Positions 1 to 8,007 of a stretch of 64,000 nucleotides of DNA are shown here, piece after piece (positions within the stretch are counted from its first letter, which is position 1; every line of letters begins with the position of its first letter). The DNA comes from JAQWQB01 sp047636995. Its GTDB lineage: Bacteria; Bacteroidota; Bacteroidia; Flavobacteriales_D; Sanyastnellaceae. The notes under the pieces are model-generated. The model saw only the letters and a program-made list of their open reading frames with translations, did no database searches and was not told the origin of the DNA. The position numbers and the translations under genes were made by a program. The stretch spans positions 56,139-120,138 of the forward strand of contig JBLIGQ010000003.1 of the NCBI GenBank assembly GCA_047636995.1, read 5' to 3'.

Positions 1-837
1 CATTATGTTGCCGGATTGGCGAAGCCGTTGTGGAAGCCAACGGAAGAGGATATTCTTGCCTATGTTCAATCAGTTGAGCCGAATGAACCTGGCAGTGTTT
101 CTGCTGAAAAGGGATTCGCCGAAAAGGCAAAAGACACGAAGAAAGAGGCTCATTTTCCCTTCGACCCGAATACAATCGATGATGAGGAGTGGGGGCAGCT
201 GGGGCTTTCGCGAAAGCAGATTATTTCGCTTCGAAAATACATGTCGTTTGGCTATCCATTCAAGAAGAAGGAAGATCTGAAAAAAGTCTATGTTCTTGAT
301 TCTCTGTGGTTAGACCGACACTGGGATGAAATCGAGATCAAAAAACAGAAGATTAAAGAAGCACCTGAATGGAAGCGGGATTTCAAGAAGGAGCATGCAA
401 CAACCAAGTCGGAACCCATACAGGTAAATATCAATTTGGCTGATACACTGGAGTTAACAGCTGTTCATGGAATAGGAAGTTATTCAGCACGTAAAATATG
501 GAAGTTCCGCGAGGCCCTGGGCGGATTTATAAACTTGGATCAGCTCGGTGAGGTCTACGGCCTTCGTGAAGAGGCTGTTCAAGCAATAAGAGCGGTTTCA
601 GTGCTAGATTCAAATGCACTAAAGTCATTGAGTATAAACCAGTCCAACAAGGAGGCGTTGGCTATGCACCCCTACTGCACATGGAAGGTTGCCGAAGCAA
701 TTGTGAAATACAGAGATCAACATGGCCCATTTACTGAGTTAGATGAACTAAAACAGATCTACATCATTACAGATAGTATCTTTGTGAAATTGAAACCCTA
801 TTTGACTGTCGAACATGAGCCTCCAAGAGAAGATTAA
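1..837 (+). CDS. Helix-hairpin-helix (ComEA-like) protein, 5' partial
   Basis: The frame is open from the first base, so the N terminus lies outside the window; a TTG at 16 is unlikely to be the true start. The visible 278 residues contain three repeats resembling helix-hairpin-helix modules. The clearest is the central one, which begins VNINLADTLEL and continues with HGIGSYSARKI, the usual ComEA pattern of 'asparagine, then GIG, then arginine/lysine'. A third copy near the C terminus carries the sequence KVAEAIVKYR and then GPFTELDELKQI. Such modules bind DNA without sequence specificity. In Bacteroidota these multi-HhH proteins are common and their role is not established; competence or DNA repair are guesses. 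The stop overlaps the start of the next gene by 23 nt, so the two are probably co-transcribed. Confidence 0.85.
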   Translation, partial: HYVAGLAKPLWKPTEEDILAYVQSVEPNEPGSVSAEKGFAEKAKDTKKEAHFPFDPNTIDDEEWGQLGLSRKQIISLRKYMSFGYPFKKKEDLKKVYVLDSLWLDRHWDEIEIKKQKIKEAPEWKRDFKKEHATTKSEPIQVNINLADTLELTAVHGIGSYSARKIWKFREALGGFINLDQLGEVYGLREEAVQAIRAVSVLDSNALKSLSINQSNKEALAMHPYCTWKVAEAIVKYRDQHGPFTELDELKQIYIITDSIFVKLKPYLTVEHEPPRED

Positions 838-1342
838 GTTAGCTGTGAGAAATGTGCCTGATTTTCCAAAGCCAGGTATACAATTTAAGGACATTACGAC
901 CTTGCTTATAGATCCAGTTTTGTGCGAAGAGGTGCTCGATGAGTTGGAGAAGGCTACTCCTAAAGGTATTACAGCCGTTATTGGTGTTGAAAGCAGAGGG
1001 TTTATCTTTGGATTTCCGCTAGCATTGAGGTTGGGTATTCCTTTTATTCCTGTTCGAAAGGCAGGAAAGCTTCCTGCAGATACAATCTCACAATCCTATG
1101 ACTTGGAATATGGAAGCGCAGTAATAGAGATGCACAAAGACGCTTTGACAGCAGAAGATAAGGTGTTAGTGCACGATGATCTCTTGGCTACAGGAGGTAC
1201 GGCATTGGCTGCAGCTGATCTGGTGAGACAAACGGGTGCTGAGGTTTGTGGGTTTTCATTTGTTTTAGGGTTGGATGAATTGAAGGGCGAAGGATTTCTG
1301 CAACCTACGACCCGAAATATTACTATTTTAGCTCGCTGTTAA
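815..1342 (+). CDS. apt: Adenine phosphoribosyltransferase
   Basis: This 175-residue cytoplasmic enzyme makes AMP from adenine and PRPP in purine salvage. The N-terminal half has the family pattern VPDFPKPGIQFKDITTLL, and the middle has VIGVESRGFIFG. The PRPP-binding loop is clear as VLVHDDLLATGGTA near residues 126-139. The length matches the family norm of about 170-180. It starts with ATG inside the end of the upstream HhH gene, so translation may be coupled. No other Apt-like family explains this motif set. Confidence 0.95.
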   Translation: MSLQEKIKLAVRNVPDFPKPGIQFKDITTLLIDPVLCEEVLDELEKATPKGITAVIGVESRGFIFGFPLALRLGIPFIPVRKAGKLPADTISQSYDLEYGSAVIEMHKDALTAEDKVLVHDDLLATGGTALAAADLVRQTGAEVCGFSFVLGLDELKGEGFLQPTTRNITILARC

Positions 1343-1388
1343 ACGAAAACAGACAAGAGCTGTTAACTAAGGACGAAAAATCAAAGAA

Positions 1389-2528
1389 ATGAACTTTGAA
1401 AAAAATGATAATCTGGAAATGATTGGTCAAATGGCCAAGGATTTCGCAGACAAAGAAATTCGTCCGCACTTCATGGAGTGGGATGAATCACAACATTTTC
1501 CTAAAGACCTTTTCCACAAATTAGGTGAGCTTGGAATGATGGGTGTTTTTGTGCCAGAAGAATATGGAGGTGCGGGACTTGGATATTTTGAATACATCAC
1601 TGTAATTCAGGAAATCTCTAAGGTTTGCGGTTCAATCGGTTTATCGGTTGCTGCTCACAACTCACTATGTACAGGTCATATTCTCGCTTTTGGAAATGAA
1701 GAGCAAAAGAAAAAGTATCTACCGAAACTTGCTTCTGGCGAATGGGTAGGAGCTTGGGGACTCACCGAAGCAAATACAGGATCTGATGCAATGCGCATGC
1801 AATGTGTGGCCAAGAAAGAAGGGAATGAATGGGTTTTGAATGGTACAAAGAACTGGATCACTCACGGAATCAGTGGTGATGTTGCAGTTGTTTTGGCAAG
1901 GACGGGTGATTTGCTTGATTCCCATGGAATCACTGCTTTCGTTGTTGAGCGAGGAACTCCAGGATTCAGAGGTGGAAAGAAAGAGAACAAGCTAGGAATG
2001 AGAGCAAGTGAAACTGCTGAACTCATTTTCGAAGATTGCAGAATTCCTGAAGAGAATGTGTTAGGGAATATAGGAGACGGATTTGTACAAGCGATGAAAA
2101 TTCTTGATGGAGGACGGATTTCAATTGGAGCCTTAGCACTTGGTATTGCCAAGGGAGCAATGGAGGCCTCAGTTCAATATTCGAAAGAACGTGAGCAATT
2201 TGGGAAGCCTATTTCTTCGTTTCAAGCTATTTCGTTCAAGCTAGCCGATATGGCAACTGAAATTGAAGCCGCTGAATTGCTGCTTTTGAATGCTGCAGAC
2301 CTGAAGAACCGAGGGCAGAAGGTAACCAAGATTTCCGCTATGGCGAAGTACTACGCAAGTGAAGTAAGTGTGCGTGTTGCCACTGATGCGGTACAGATTT
2401 TTGGAGGATATGGATACACGAAAGACTTTCCAGTAGAGAAGTTCTACAGAGATTGTAAGTTGACTACCATCGGCGAAGGGACCTCCGAAATACAAAAGTT
2501 GGTTATTTCTAGAGAAATTTTATCATAA
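1389..2528 (+). CDS. Acyl-CoA dehydrogenase (short/medium chain type)
   Basis: A 379-residue flavoenzyme that oxidises acyl-CoA to trans-2-enoyl-CoA in fatty-acid or branched-chain amino-acid breakdown, passing electrons to ETF. The three family domains are present in order: an N-terminal helical domain, a middle beta domain with the flavin signature WGLTEANTGSDA, and a C-terminal helical domain with IQIFGGYGYTKDFPVE-like sequence. The loop TTIGEGTSEIQ near the C terminus carries the catalytic glutamate position of butyryl-CoA dehydrogenases. The preferred chain length cannot be read from the sequence. It lies 46 nt after apt. Confidence 0.95.
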   Translation: MNFEKNDNLEMIGQMAKDFADKEIRPHFMEWDESQHFPKDLFHKLGELGMMGVFVPEEYGGAGLGYFEYITVIQEISKVCGSIGLSVAAHNSLCTGHILAFGNEEQKKKYLPKLASGEWVGAWGLTEANTGSDAMRMQCVAKKEGNEWVLNGTKNWITHGISGDVAVVLARTGDLLDSHGITAFVVERGTPGFRGGKKENKLGMRASETAELIFEDCRIPEENVLGNIGDGFVQAMKILDGGRISIGALALGIAKGAMEASVQYSKEREQFGKPISSFQAISFKLADMATEIEAAELLLLNAADLKNRGQKVTKISAMAKYYASEVSVRVATDAVQIFGGYGYTKDFPVEKFYRDCKLTTIGEGTSEIQKLVISREILS

Positions 2529-2531
2529 TCA

Positions 2532-2562
2532 TTTGCGCAAACACAAAGATTAATTATCTTTG
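2532..2562 (+). promoter_or_regulatory. rpsU promoter (Bacteroidota type)
   Basis: TATCTTTG at 2555-2562 matches the -7 box TAnnTTTG, and TTTG at 2532-2535 matches the -33 box; the spacer is 19 nt. This is the best two-part promoter in the window. It predicts a transcript of rpsU starting near 2566 with a leader of about 23 nt. Confidence 0.75.
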
Positions 2563-2588
2563 CGGTCCAATTGAGTAACGACACTACT

Positions 2589-2780
2589 ATGTTAATTATA
2601 CCAGTTAAAGAAGGCGAGAACATTGAACGCGCTCTTAAGAAGTTTAAGAAGAAGTTTGAACGTACAGGAACTATGCGTGCACTTCGTGCTCGTCAACAGT
2701 ACATTAAGCCTTCTGTGGAACGTCGCGAGCAGCGCAAGAAAGCTGTTTACGTAACGAATTTGAGGAGAGAAGAGATATAA
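2589..2780 (+). CDS. rpsU: Small ribosomal subunit protein bS21
   Basis: A 63-residue basic protein of the 30S subunit. The sequence beginning MLIIPVKEGENIERALKKF is the typical Bacteroidota S21 N terminus, so the ATG at 2589 is preferred over the in-frame TTG at 2571. S21 helps mRNA binding in initiation. A promoter precedes it and a hairpin terminator follows 26 nt after the stop, so much of its mRNA may be monocistronic, with read-through into xerC and hpf. Confidence 0.96.
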   Translation: MLIIPVKEGENIERALKKFKKKFERTGTMRALRARQQYIKPSVERREQRKKAVYVTNLRREEI

Positions 2781-2805
2781 GTATTTATATATATTATATA
2801 TTTAA

Positions 2806-2837
2806 GCGAAATTGGTTTAACCAGTTTCGCTTTTTTT
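2806..2837 (+). terminator. Intrinsic terminator after rpsU
   Basis: GCGAAA at 2806-2811 pairs with TTTCGC at 2825-2830. An inner GGTT/AACC pair extends the stem after a 2-nt mismatch, and seven T follow at 2831-2837. The next gene's ATG begins at 2838, directly after the last T. Confidence 0.85.
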
Positions 2838-3722
2838 ATGCCCGAAAAAGAAAAGTACTATCGCTATTTAAACTCAGAAAAGAGGGTGTCTCCGCACACA
2901 TTGACGAGCTATACAAATGATCTAGAGCAGTTTTCTCTTTACATTACTCGGTACTACGGAGTTGCTCTGTTAGACGTTAAAACCATGCACATTCGATCGT
3001 GGTTTGCGGAATTAAAGGAAGGAGGGATGTCTTCCCGGTCCATCCATAGGAAAAGATCTACGCTTACCTCATTTTATAAATATGCACGGAGGGAACAATG
3101 GCTATTAGTAGATCCTGTTCGTCAAACAATTGCTCCAAAGAGCGAGAAACGTCTTCCTCAATTTGTTGATGAAAAAGGGATGCGAGAACTGTTGGAGGAG
3201 CAGATTCCGAGAAATGGAGAGTTTCACAACGAACGAGACCATTTATTAATAACCTTATTGTATGAATGTGGTATAAGAAGAGCAGAGCTTATTGGAATTA
3301 ATGAGGCGGATGTAGACTTTTCTAAACAACAGTTAAAAGTGCTCGGGAAAAGAAACAAAGAGAGGTTGATTCCGTTGTCTAAGAAGACCGTCGAACAAGT
3401 AAGGGAATACATGAAAATCAAGCAAGAGATATTCGGGATGAAAAGCACCTTTTTGCTTTGCACTGATAGAGGAGCTAGACTGTATCCAGCATTTGTTTAT
3501 CGTAAAGTTAATTCTTACCTTGGAAAGGTGAGTACACTGGATAAAAGAAGTCCGCATATCTTAAGACATACTTTTGCAACACACCTATTGAACAACGGTG
3601 CGCAATTGAATACGGTTAAGGAGCTTTTAGGGCATGCGAGCTTATCTGCCACCCAAGTTTATACTCACAATACCATAGAGAAGCTCAAGTCAATTCACGA
3701 GCGTAATCACCCGAAAGGGTAA
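2838..3722 (+). CDS. xerC: Tyrosine recombinase XerC
   Basis: A 294-residue tyrosine recombinase that resolves chromosome dimers at dif with its XerD partner. The N-terminal SAM-like core-binding domain covers roughly residues 1-90 and the catalytic domain follows. Catalytic residues can be seen: R147 in CGIRRAEL, K171, H240 and R243 in HILRHTFATHL, H266 in LLGHAS and the nucleophile Y275 in TQVYTH. Length is normal. XerC and XerD are hard to separate by eye, but position between rpsU and hpf is the usual xerC-like location in this phylum. The start codon abuts the T-tract of the rpsU terminator, so expression probably depends on read-through. Confidence 0.93.
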   Translation: MPEKEKYYRYLNSEKRVSPHTLTSYTNDLEQFSLYITRYYGVALLDVKTMHIRSWFAELKEGGMSSRSIHRKRSTLTSFYKYARREQWLLVDPVRQTIAPKSEKRLPQFVDEKGMRELLEEQIPRNGEFHNERDHLLITLLYECGIRRAELIGINEADVDFSKQQLKVLGKRNKERLIPLSKKTVEQVREYMKIKQEIFGMKSTFLLCTDRGARLYPAFVYRKVNSYLGKVSTLDKRSPHILRHTFATHLLNNGAQLNTVKELLGHASLSATQVYTHNTIEKLKSIHERNHPKG

Positions 3723-3735
3723 AATCCATATTCCT

Positions 3736-4035
3736 ATGCAATTACAAGTTCACTCAATCCATTTCGACGCAGATCAAAAACTGATTAGTTTCGTCCAAGA
3801 GAAAATAGAAAAGCTTTCGACCTTCCATGACCACATTGTAAGTGGAGAAGTATTTTTAAGAATAGAGAATGCGGATAACAAGGAGAATAAGATTGCAGAA
3901 ATTAAATTGAACGTACCCGGAAAAGAACTTTTTGCCAAGCGTCAGGGCAAATCTTTTGAAGAAGCTACTGATGATGCAGTAGAAGCTTTAAGGCGGCAAA
4001 TCCTTAAGCAGCGAGACAAACAGCGTGCTTATTAA
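3736..4035 (+). CDS. hpf: Ribosome hibernation-promoting factor, short form
   Basis: A 99-residue protein of the HPF/RaiA/YfiA family, which binds in the decoding channel of idle 30S subunits and blocks translation in stationary phase. The opening QLQVHSIHFDADQKLISFVQEKIEKLS and the middle segment around KENKIAEIKLNVPGKELFA fit the beta-alpha-beta-beta-beta-alpha fold. It lacks the C-terminal dimerisation domain of long HPF. It lies 13 nt after xerC in the same operon. Confidence 0.93.
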   Translation: MQLQVHSIHFDADQKLISFVQEKIEKLSTFHDHIVSGEVFLRIENADNKENKIAEIKLNVPGKELFAKRQGKSFEEATDDAVEALRRQILKQRDKQRAY

Positions 4036-4074
4036 GAAAAATGAAATTTGAAGAAAAAAATATAGGCAGATAGT

Positions 4075-4104
4075 TTTGTCTACACGAAATCTTTACTACA
4101 TTTG
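4075..4104 (+). promoter_or_regulatory. Promoter of the tRNA-tuf operon
   Basis: TACATTTG at 4097-4104 matches the -7 box TAnnTTTG and TTTG at 4075-4078 the -33 box; the spacer is 18 nt. The predicted start, near 4108, falls inside the 5' arm of the terminator hairpin at 4105-4128. It should drive four tRNAs, tuf and possibly the genes beyond. Confidence 0.75.
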
Positions 4105-4136
4105 CACTCCCTTTTAAACGAGGGGGTGTTTTTTTT
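4105..4136 (+). terminator. Terminator overlapping the tRNA-tuf promoter
   Basis: CACTCCC at 4105-4111 pairs with GGGGGTG at 4122-4128 (one T-G wobble), followed by eight T at 4129-4136. It would end transcripts coming from hpf. Transcripts starting at the local promoter near 4108 would lack part of the 5' arm. Confidence 0.75.
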
Positions 4137-4172
4137 GCCTAATCCAACGTGAGAAGGTCATTGAAATCATAA

Positions 4173-4246
4173 GCCGATGTAGCTCAGATGGCCAGAGCAG
4201 CTGACTTGTAATCAGCGGGTCGTGGGTTCGAATCCCTCCATCGGCT
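4173..4246 (+). tRNA. tRNA-Thr(TGT)
   Basis: A 74-nt cloverleaf. The 7-bp acceptor stem GCCGATG pairs with CATCGGC, the anticodon loop is CTTGTAA with anticodon TGT, and the T arm contains GTTCGAATC. CCA is not encoded. Confidence 0.96.
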
Positions 4247-4277
4247 CTTTCTTTTTTAAACCATGAAAAAGAAGTGA

Positions 4278-4360
4278 GGGGATACGCCGGAGTTGGAGAG
4301 CCGGGGCAGACTGTAAATCTGTTGTCTTAGACTGAATAGGTTCGAATCCTATTATCCCCA
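4278..4360 (+). tRNA. tRNA-Tyr(GTA)
   Basis: An 83-nt tRNA with the long variable arm expected for Tyr. The acceptor stem is GGGGATA/TATCCCC and the anticodon loop is CTGTAAA with anticodon GTA. Confidence 0.95.
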
Positions 4361-4406
4361 CAAGAATAACACTTATAGAGATTGTCAAAATGACTGTCTC
4401 TTATAA

Positions 4407-4479
<73 letters not shown>

Positions 4480-4483
4480 AAAA

Positions 4484-4555
4484 GCCGATGTAGCTCAGGG
4501 GTAGAGCGTTTCCTTGGTAAGGAAGAGGTCACGGGTTCAATTCCCGTCATTGGCT
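4484..4555 (+). tRNA. tRNA-Thr(GGT)
   Basis: A 72-nt cloverleaf with acceptor stem GCCGATG/CATTGGC (one G-T pair) and anticodon loop TTGGTAA, anticodon GGT. It is the second threonine isoacceptor of the cluster and shares its 5' acceptor strand with tRNA-Thr(TGT). Confidence 0.95.
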
Positions 4556-4601
4556 CTAAAAAAGAATAAGAACAAGCAACAATTAATTAAACATTCTGGC
4601 T

Positions 4602-5789
4602 ATGGCTAAAGAAACTTTTGACCGTTCGAAGCCGCACGTTAATATCGGTACCATTGGTCACGTCGATCACGGGAAAACTACATTGACTGCAGCAATCACT
4701 AAAGTGCTTGCTGACGCAGGACACTCAGAAGCTCTTAGCTTCGACCAAATTGACAACGCTCCTGAAGAAAAAGAGCGTGGAATCACAATTAACTCTTCTC
4801 ACGTTGAGTACGCAACAGCAAACCGTCATTACGCTCACGTTGACTGTCCAGGTCACGCGGATTACGTAAAGAACATGGTTACTGGTGCAGCTCAAATGGA
4901 CGGTGCAATCTTGGTTGTAGCGGCTACTGATGGACCAATGCCACAAACACGTGAGCACATCCTTCTAGGGCGTCAAGTTGGTGTTCCTCGCATCGTTGTA
5001 TTCATGAACAAAGTGGATATGGTTGATGACGAAGAGCTACTTGAATTAGTAGAAATGGAAATTCGTGAACTTCTTTCTTTCTATGAGTATGACGGAGATA
5101 ATTCTCCTGTAATCATGGGGTCTGCACTTGGCGGATTGAACGGAGAACCTAAATGGGTTGACACTGTACTAGCTTTAATGGAAGCAGTTGACACTTGGAT
5201 CGAAATTCCACCACGTGAAAACGAAAAGCCATTCCTAATGTCAATTGAGGATGTATTCTCAATTACAGGTCGTGGTACTGTTGCTACTGGACGTATCGAA
5301 ACTGGAGTTATTAACTCTGGAGAAGAAGTAGATATTATCGGTATGCAGGAAGAGAAATTGAAGTCTGTTGTTACAGGTGTTGAGATGTTTCGTAAGATTC
5401 TTGACCGTGGTGAAGCAGGTGACAATGTTGGTCTTCTTCTACGTGGTGTAGATAAGTCAGCAATCAGACGTGGTATGGTTATCGCTAAGCCAGGTTCGAT
5501 TACTCCTCACACACACTTCAAAGCTGAAGTGTATATCTTGAAGAAAGAAGAAGGTGGACGTCACACTCCATTCCACAACCGTTACCGTCCACAGTTCTAC
5601 CTAAGAACGACAGACGTAACAGGTGAGATCATCCTAGGGGAAGGTCGTGAAATGGTAATGCCTGGAGATAACGTTTCTATTGACGTAGAATTGATTCAAC
5701 CAGTTGCGATGGACAAAGGACTTCGTTTTGCGATCCGTGAAGGTGGCCGTACTGTAGGTGCAGGTCAAGTGACCGAGATTACTAAGTAA
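4602..5789 (+). CDS. tuf: Elongation factor Tu
   Basis: A 395-residue translational GTPase that delivers aminoacyl-tRNA to the ribosome. The P-loop GHVDHGKT is at residues 19-26, the switch II element is DCPGHADYV, and the guanine-binding motif is NKVDM. Domains 2 and 3 follow with GRGTVATGRIETG and the C-terminal ending GAGQVTEITK. Length is standard. Its location downstream of four tRNA genes and upstream of tRNA-Trp-secE-nusG is the classic bacterial arrangement. Confidence 0.99.
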   Translation: MAKETFDRSKPHVNIGTIGHVDHGKTTLTAAITKVLADAGHSEALSFDQIDNAPEEKERGITINSSHVEYATANRHYAHVDCPGHADYVKNMVTGAAQMDGAILVVAATDGPMPQTREHILLGRQVGVPRIVVFMNKVDMVDDEELLELVEMEIRELLSFYEYDGDNSPVIMGSALGGLNGEPKWVDTVLALMEAVDTWIEIPPRENEKPFLMSIEDVFSITGRGTVATGRIETGVINSGEEVDIIGMQEEKLKSVVTGVEMFRKILDRGEAGDNVGLLLRGVDKSAIRRGMVIAKPGSITPHTHFKAEVYILKKEEGGRHTPFHNRYRPQFYLRTTDVTGEIILGEGREMVMPGDNVSIDVELIQPVAMDKGLRFAIREGGRTVGAGQVTEITK

Positions 5790-5816
5790 GCATTATTTAA
5801 TTCAGAATATATAGGC

Positions 5817-5846
5817 AAAGAAGGTGGTTTTAGGATCACCTTCTTT
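5817..5846 (+). terminator. Hairpin after tuf (weak terminator or processing site)
   Basis: AAAGAAGGTG at 5817-5826 and CACCTTCTTT at 5837-5846 form a perfect 10-bp stem. No T-tract follows, so it may be a leaky terminator, an mRNA-stabilising end or a processing signal between tuf and tRNA-Trp. Confidence 0.55.
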
Positions 5847-5856
5847 CGCCATATTC

Positions 5857-5929
5857 ACGGGTGTGGCTCAATTGGTAGAGTAACGGTCTCCAAAACCGTT
5901 GGTTGCAGGTTCGAGTCCTGCCACCCGTG
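5857..5929 (+). tRNA. tRNA-Trp(CCA)
   Basis: A 73-nt cloverleaf with acceptor stem ACGGGTG/CACCCGT and discriminator G. The anticodon loop is CTCCAAA, giving anticodon CCA. It lies between tuf and secE, as in many bacteria. Confidence 0.96.
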
Positions 5930-5945
5930 CAAATAAAGAACACCG

Positions 5946-6170
5946 ATGGCAGGTATTAAATCATACATAGAGGAGTCTTACCAAGAGCTTGTTCACAAAG
6001 TGACTTGGCCTTCTTGGAAAGAATTACAGGAGTCAGCGGTTCTTGTGTTCATCGCGTCTTTAATCATCGCTGGAGTTGTTTTCCTTATGGACTACGTTTT
6101 CGGCGTTAACCCAGGAGAAGATGTCTTATGGAAGGGATTGATTGGATTCCTTTATGAGTACGTACTTTAA
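5946..6170 (+). CDS. secE: Preprotein translocase subunit SecE
   Basis: A 74-residue inner-membrane subunit of the SecYEG channel. An amphipathic N-terminal helix carries the motif VTWPSWKELQES, and a single membrane segment follows at about residues 33-53. The short single-span form is usual outside gammaproteobacteria. It lies 16 nt after tRNA-Trp and 20 nt before nusG. Confidence 0.96.
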   Translation: MAGIKSYIEESYQELVHKVTWPSWKELQESAVLVFIASLIIAGVVFLMDYVFGVNPGEDVLWKGLIGFLYEYVL

Positions 6171-6190
6171 CACAGGAGAACAAACGCTTC

Positions 6191-6742
6191 ATGGCTGAGA
6201 TTATTAAAAAATGGTATGTCGTTCGCGCTATCAGCGGGAAAGAAAGAAAGGTTAAAGAGTTTATTGAGAGTGAAATCTCGGCTCAAGGCCTTCAAGACTA
6301 TTTAGGGCAAGTATTAATCCCTACTGAAAAAGTTTATCAGATTCGCAACGGTAAGAAAGTAAGCAAGGAAAGAAGTTATTTCCCTGGTTATATCCTTATT
6401 GAAGCGTCTCTTGTGGGAGAGCTTCCTCACGTAATTAGAAACATTACCAATGTTATTGGGTTTCTAGGTGCTGAGAAAGGAGGCCCGCCAGCGCCACTGA
6501 GAATGTCTGAAGTGAATCGGATCCTTGGTAAAGTAGATGAGCTTGCTGAGACAGACGAAGAAATGAGCATTCCTTTCATCGTTGGAGAAACCATCAAAGT
6601 GATTGATGGACCATTCAATGGTTTCACTGGAACCATTGAAGAAATCAATGAAGAGAAGAAGAAACTGAAGGTCATGGTGAAGATCTTCGGAAGAAAAACA
6701 CCTGTTGAGTTAGGCTACTTACAGGTAGAAAAAGAAGCCTAG
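6191..6742 (+). CDS. nusG: Transcription termination/antitermination factor NusG
   Basis: A 183-residue elongation factor that binds the RNA polymerase clamp. The N-terminal NGN domain opens with KWYVVRAISGKERKVKEFIE, and its sequence SYFPGYILIEA is also typical. The C-terminal KOW domain contains VIDGPFNGFTGTIEEI. Length is normal. It is followed by a 93-nt spacer containing an inverted repeat before rplK. Confidence 0.98.
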   Translation: MAEIIKKWYVVRAISGKERKVKEFIESEISAQGLQDYLGQVLIPTEKVYQIRNGKKVSKERSYFPGYILIEASLVGELPHVIRNITNVIGFLGAEKGGPPAPLRMSEVNRILGKVDELAETDEEMSIPFIVGETIKVIDGPFNGFTGTIEEINEEKKKLKVMVKIFGRKTPVELGYLQVEKEA

Positions 6743-6768
6743 AATTAACGGATAACACGGCCGGATAT

Positions 6769-6803
6769 CGTACAATGTCTTATTAATGCTTCCCATTTGT
6801 ACG
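6769..6803 (+). promoter_or_regulatory. Inverted repeat in the nusG-rplK leader
   Basis: CGTACAATG at 6769-6777 can pair with CATTTGTACG at 6794-6803 with one bulged base, leaving a 16-nt loop. It lies 33 nt before the rplK start and is the only structured part of this spacer. A ribosomal-protein leader is one possible role; no known L1-binding consensus was confirmed. Confidence 0.4.
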
Positions 6804-6835
6804 TGTGCGTCTGATCATTTATATACAAACAAAAG

Positions 6836-7273
6836 ATGGCTAAAGAAGTAGCTGGACTGATCAAACTGCAAATACGCGGTGGTGCAGCAAACCCCTCACC
6901 TCCTGTAGGACCGGCACTCGGTGCTAAAGGAGTGAACATCATGGAGTTCTGTAAGCAATTTAATGCTAGAACTCAAGATAGAGCGGGTAAGGTGCTCCCA
7001 GTAGTGATAACGGTTTATGGTGATAAGTCTTTTGACTTTATCATTAAGACCCCACCCGCTGCTGTGCAACTTCTAGAGGCGGCTAAGAAGAAAAGTGGTT
7101 CTTCAGAGCCTAACCGCAAGAAGGTTGCTTCCGTAACTTGGGATCAAGTTCGAGCAATATCAGAAGACAAAATGCCCGATTTGAATTGCTTTTCCATTGA
7201 CTCTGCAATGAGCATGGTTGCTGGTACAGCAAGAAGTATGGGCTTTACAATTAAAGGTGAACGGCCATTTTAG
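6836..7273 (+). CDS. rplK: Large ribosomal subunit protein uL11
   Basis: A 145-residue protein of the GTPase-associated centre of the 50S subunit. The N-terminal signature KLQIRGGAANPSPPVGPALG and the glycine-containing PALGAKGVNIMEFCKQFN are diagnostic, and the rRNA-binding C-terminal domain ends SMGFTIKG. It heads the rplKAJL set and is followed 18 nt later by rplA. Confidence 0.98.
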   Translation: MAKEVAGLIKLQIRGGAANPSPPVGPALGAKGVNIMEFCKQFNARTQDRAGKVLPVVITVYGDKSFDFIIKTPPAAVQLLEAAKKKSGSSEPNRKKVASVTWDQVRAISEDKMPDLNCFSIDSAMSMVAGTARSMGFTIKGERPF

Positions 7274-7291
7274 TCAGACAAAACGTAAAAC

Positions 7292-7987
7292 ATGGGAAGG
7301 TTAACCAAAAATAGGAAAGCTGTAATTGATAAGTATGATGCCGAAAAGGTATATGCTTTGACAGAAGCAGCTGCCATCGTTAAGTCGGTGTCAACAACGA
7401 AGTTCGACGCTTCAGTGGATATCGCGGTGCGACTTGGTGTTGATCCCCGTAAATCCAATCAAATGGTACGTGGAATCGTATCTCTCCCTCACGGGACAGG
7501 TAAGAATGTGCGCGTACTTGTTCTCTGTTCTCCTGATAAAGAGGCAGAAGCGAAAGAAGCAGGTGCTGATTTCGTTGGATTGGATGAATACCTGACTAAG
7601 ATCAAGGGCGGATGGACCGATGTTGATGTAATTATTACCACTCCCAGCGTAATGGGGAAAGTAGGTGCACTTGGACGAATACTCGGCCCACGTGGACTTA
7701 TGCCAAACCCGAAATCGGGTACCGTTACGATGGCAGTTGGAAAGGCTGTAAGTGATGTGAAAGCTGGTAAGATCGATTTCAAAGTAGACAAGTACGGTAT
7801 CGTACATGCTTCTGTTGGAAAAGTATCTTTTGATGCAGATAAGTTGAAAGAAAATGCTGAAGAGCTGATTCTTACGCTTTTGAAGCTCAAACCAGCAGCT
7901 GCAAAAGGGACCTATATTATGAGCATTACTATTAGTGCTACAATGAGTCCTGGAGTTAAGGTTGAACCCAAATCAGTTACAGTGTAA
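7292..7987 (+). CDS. rplA: Large ribosomal subunit protein uL1
   Basis: A 231-residue protein of the L1 stalk, which moves with the exiting tRNA. The conserved block LGRILGPRGLMPNPKSGTVT and the later VDKYGIVHASVGKVSF are clear. In many bacteria L1 also represses its own operon by binding the mRNA leader; whether it does so here is not shown. Confidence 0.98.
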   Translation: MGRLTKNRKAVIDKYDAEKVYALTEAAAIVKSVSTTKFDASVDIAVRLGVDPRKSNQMVRGIVSLPHGTGKNVRVLVLCSPDKEAEAKEAGADFVGLDEYLTKIKGGWTDVDVIITTPSVMGKVGALGRILGPRGLMPNPKSGTVTMAVGKAVSDVKAGKIDFKVDKYGIVHASVGKVSFDADKLKENAEELILTLLKLKPAAAKGTYIMSITISATMSPGVKVEPKSVTV

Positions 7988-8007
7988 CTGTTAAATGCTT
8001 TTAGAAT

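Noticed and set aside
2571..2588. Longer N terminus of S21 from TTG
   Set aside because: S21 proteins of this phylum begin MLIIPVKEGEN; the ATG at 2589 fits exactly.
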